Shown here: positions 13,317 to 13,567 of the stretch, one piece after another
How the letters are laid out: each line of letters opens with the position of its first letter
How positions within the stretch are numbered: the first letter of the stretch is position 1
DNA from: Akkermansiaceae bacterium UBA1506
Lineage (GTDB): Bacteria; Verrucomicrobiota; Verrucomicrobiia; Verrucomicrobiales; DEV007
NCBI GenBank assembly: GCA_002323995.1
Contig: DCQY01000105.1
Coordinates: forward strand, 1 to 13,567
Direction of reading: 5' to 3'
Length of the DNA stretch: 13,567 nucleotides
Notes under the pieces: generated by a model
The model's input: the letters and a program-made list of their open reading frames with translations, nothing else
Database searches by the model: none
What the model was told of the DNA's origin: nothing
Translations under genes and position numbers: made by a program

Positions 13317-13567
13317 ATGAAAGTTGCATTTATCACCGGGATAACGGGTCAGGATGGATCTTACCTTGCGGAGCAATTGCTTGAAAAGGGGTATGCTGTG
13401 CATGGCATGATTCGACGCAGCAGCTCGTTTAATACCGAACGGATTGATCATCTACATAATGATGAGAAATTAGCTGACGAAGGTCGGTTTAAACTTCATC
13501 ACGGCGATTTAACCGACTCATCGAATCTAAATCGCTTACTAGAAAAAATTGGGCCGGATGAAATTTA
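13317..13567 (+). CDS. gmd: GDP-mannose 4,6-dehydratase, N-terminal part (cut by window edge)
   Basis: First enzyme of GDP-L-fucose synthesis, converting GDP-mannose to GDP-4-keto-6-deoxy-mannose with bound NADP. The 83 visible codons read MKVAFITGITGQDGSYLAEQ at the start, with the dinucleotide motif GITGQDG (residues 8-14), followed by a RRSSSFNTERIDHL stretch (about 34-47) and HHGDLTDSSNL (about 61-71), all highly characteristic of Gmd. The frame is open to the window end; a full enzyme has about 340-370 residues. Start ATG is 11 nt after the fcl stop, without a Shine-Dalgarno, so translation may be coupled to fcl. Confidence 0.95.
   Translation, partial: MKVAFITGITGQDGSYLAEQLLEKGYAVHGMIRRSSSFNTERIDHLHNDEKLADEGRFKLHHGDLTDSSNLNRLLEKIGPDEI

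Overview
The window looks like chromosomal DNA of a PVC-superphylum bacterium, most likely a marine-type Verrucomicrobiota (Opitutae-like). This rests on the FtsH signature RHRGHGLGGGHDEREQ, a form I associate with PVC bacteria, on the dispersed type II secretion/type IV pilus genes, on a base composition that looks near 50% GC by eye, and on the near absence of Shine-Dalgarno sites. The assignment is an inference; no rRNA or taxonomic marker search was possible.

Layout. Bases 31-2088 (+) encode the membrane protease FtsH. Convergent to it, on the minus strand, lies a two-gene block: methylthioadenosine phosphorylase (3986-3102), then a lipoprotein polysaccharide deacetylase (3028-2210). An AT-rich divergent region (about 4023-4113) separates this block from a YkuD/YafK-type L,D-transpeptidase-like gene (4114-5091), which ends in a clear intrinsic terminator. 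Next, all on the plus strand, is a secretion/pilus cluster: two tandem, different GspE/PilB ATPases (5244-6923, 6957-8651), one GspF/PilC platform protein (8750-10024) and one GspG-like (pseudo)pilin (10098-10685). The last part, on the plus strand, is the start of a surface-polysaccharide locus: a WbpE-like sugar aminotransferase (10897-11994), a 366-nt gene-free stretch, GDP-L-fucose synthase (12361-13305) and the 5' part of GDP-mannose 4,6-dehydratase (13317 to the window edge).

How they work together. The two ATPases, platform protein and pilin form the cytoplasmic and inner-membrane core of a type II secretion or type IV pilus machine; secretin, prepilin peptidase and minor pilins are not in the window. 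fcl and gmd together convert GDP-mannose to GDP-L-fucose, and the WbpE-like enzyme probably makes an amino sugar (by similarity, a 3-amino uronic acid), so the right end supplies sugar nucleotides for a surface glycan. FtsH, the deacetylase lipoprotein and the L,D-transpeptidase-like protein are envelope functions; MtnP belongs to methionine/purine salvage.

Main oddities. The YkuD-domain protein has Asn where the catalytic Cys should be and contains no cysteine at all. None of the eleven genes has a Shine-Dalgarno site at normal spacing, and the pilin promoter is placed so that its mRNA would be leaderless. Two ATPases accompany a single platform protein. There is a perfect 24-bp palindrome before the first ATPase gene, a pair of mutually exclusive hairpins directly before the aminotransferase start, and an attenuator-like arrangement in the gap before fcl. 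I did not find a clearly new multi-gene defence or mobile system; these anomalies are the best leads.
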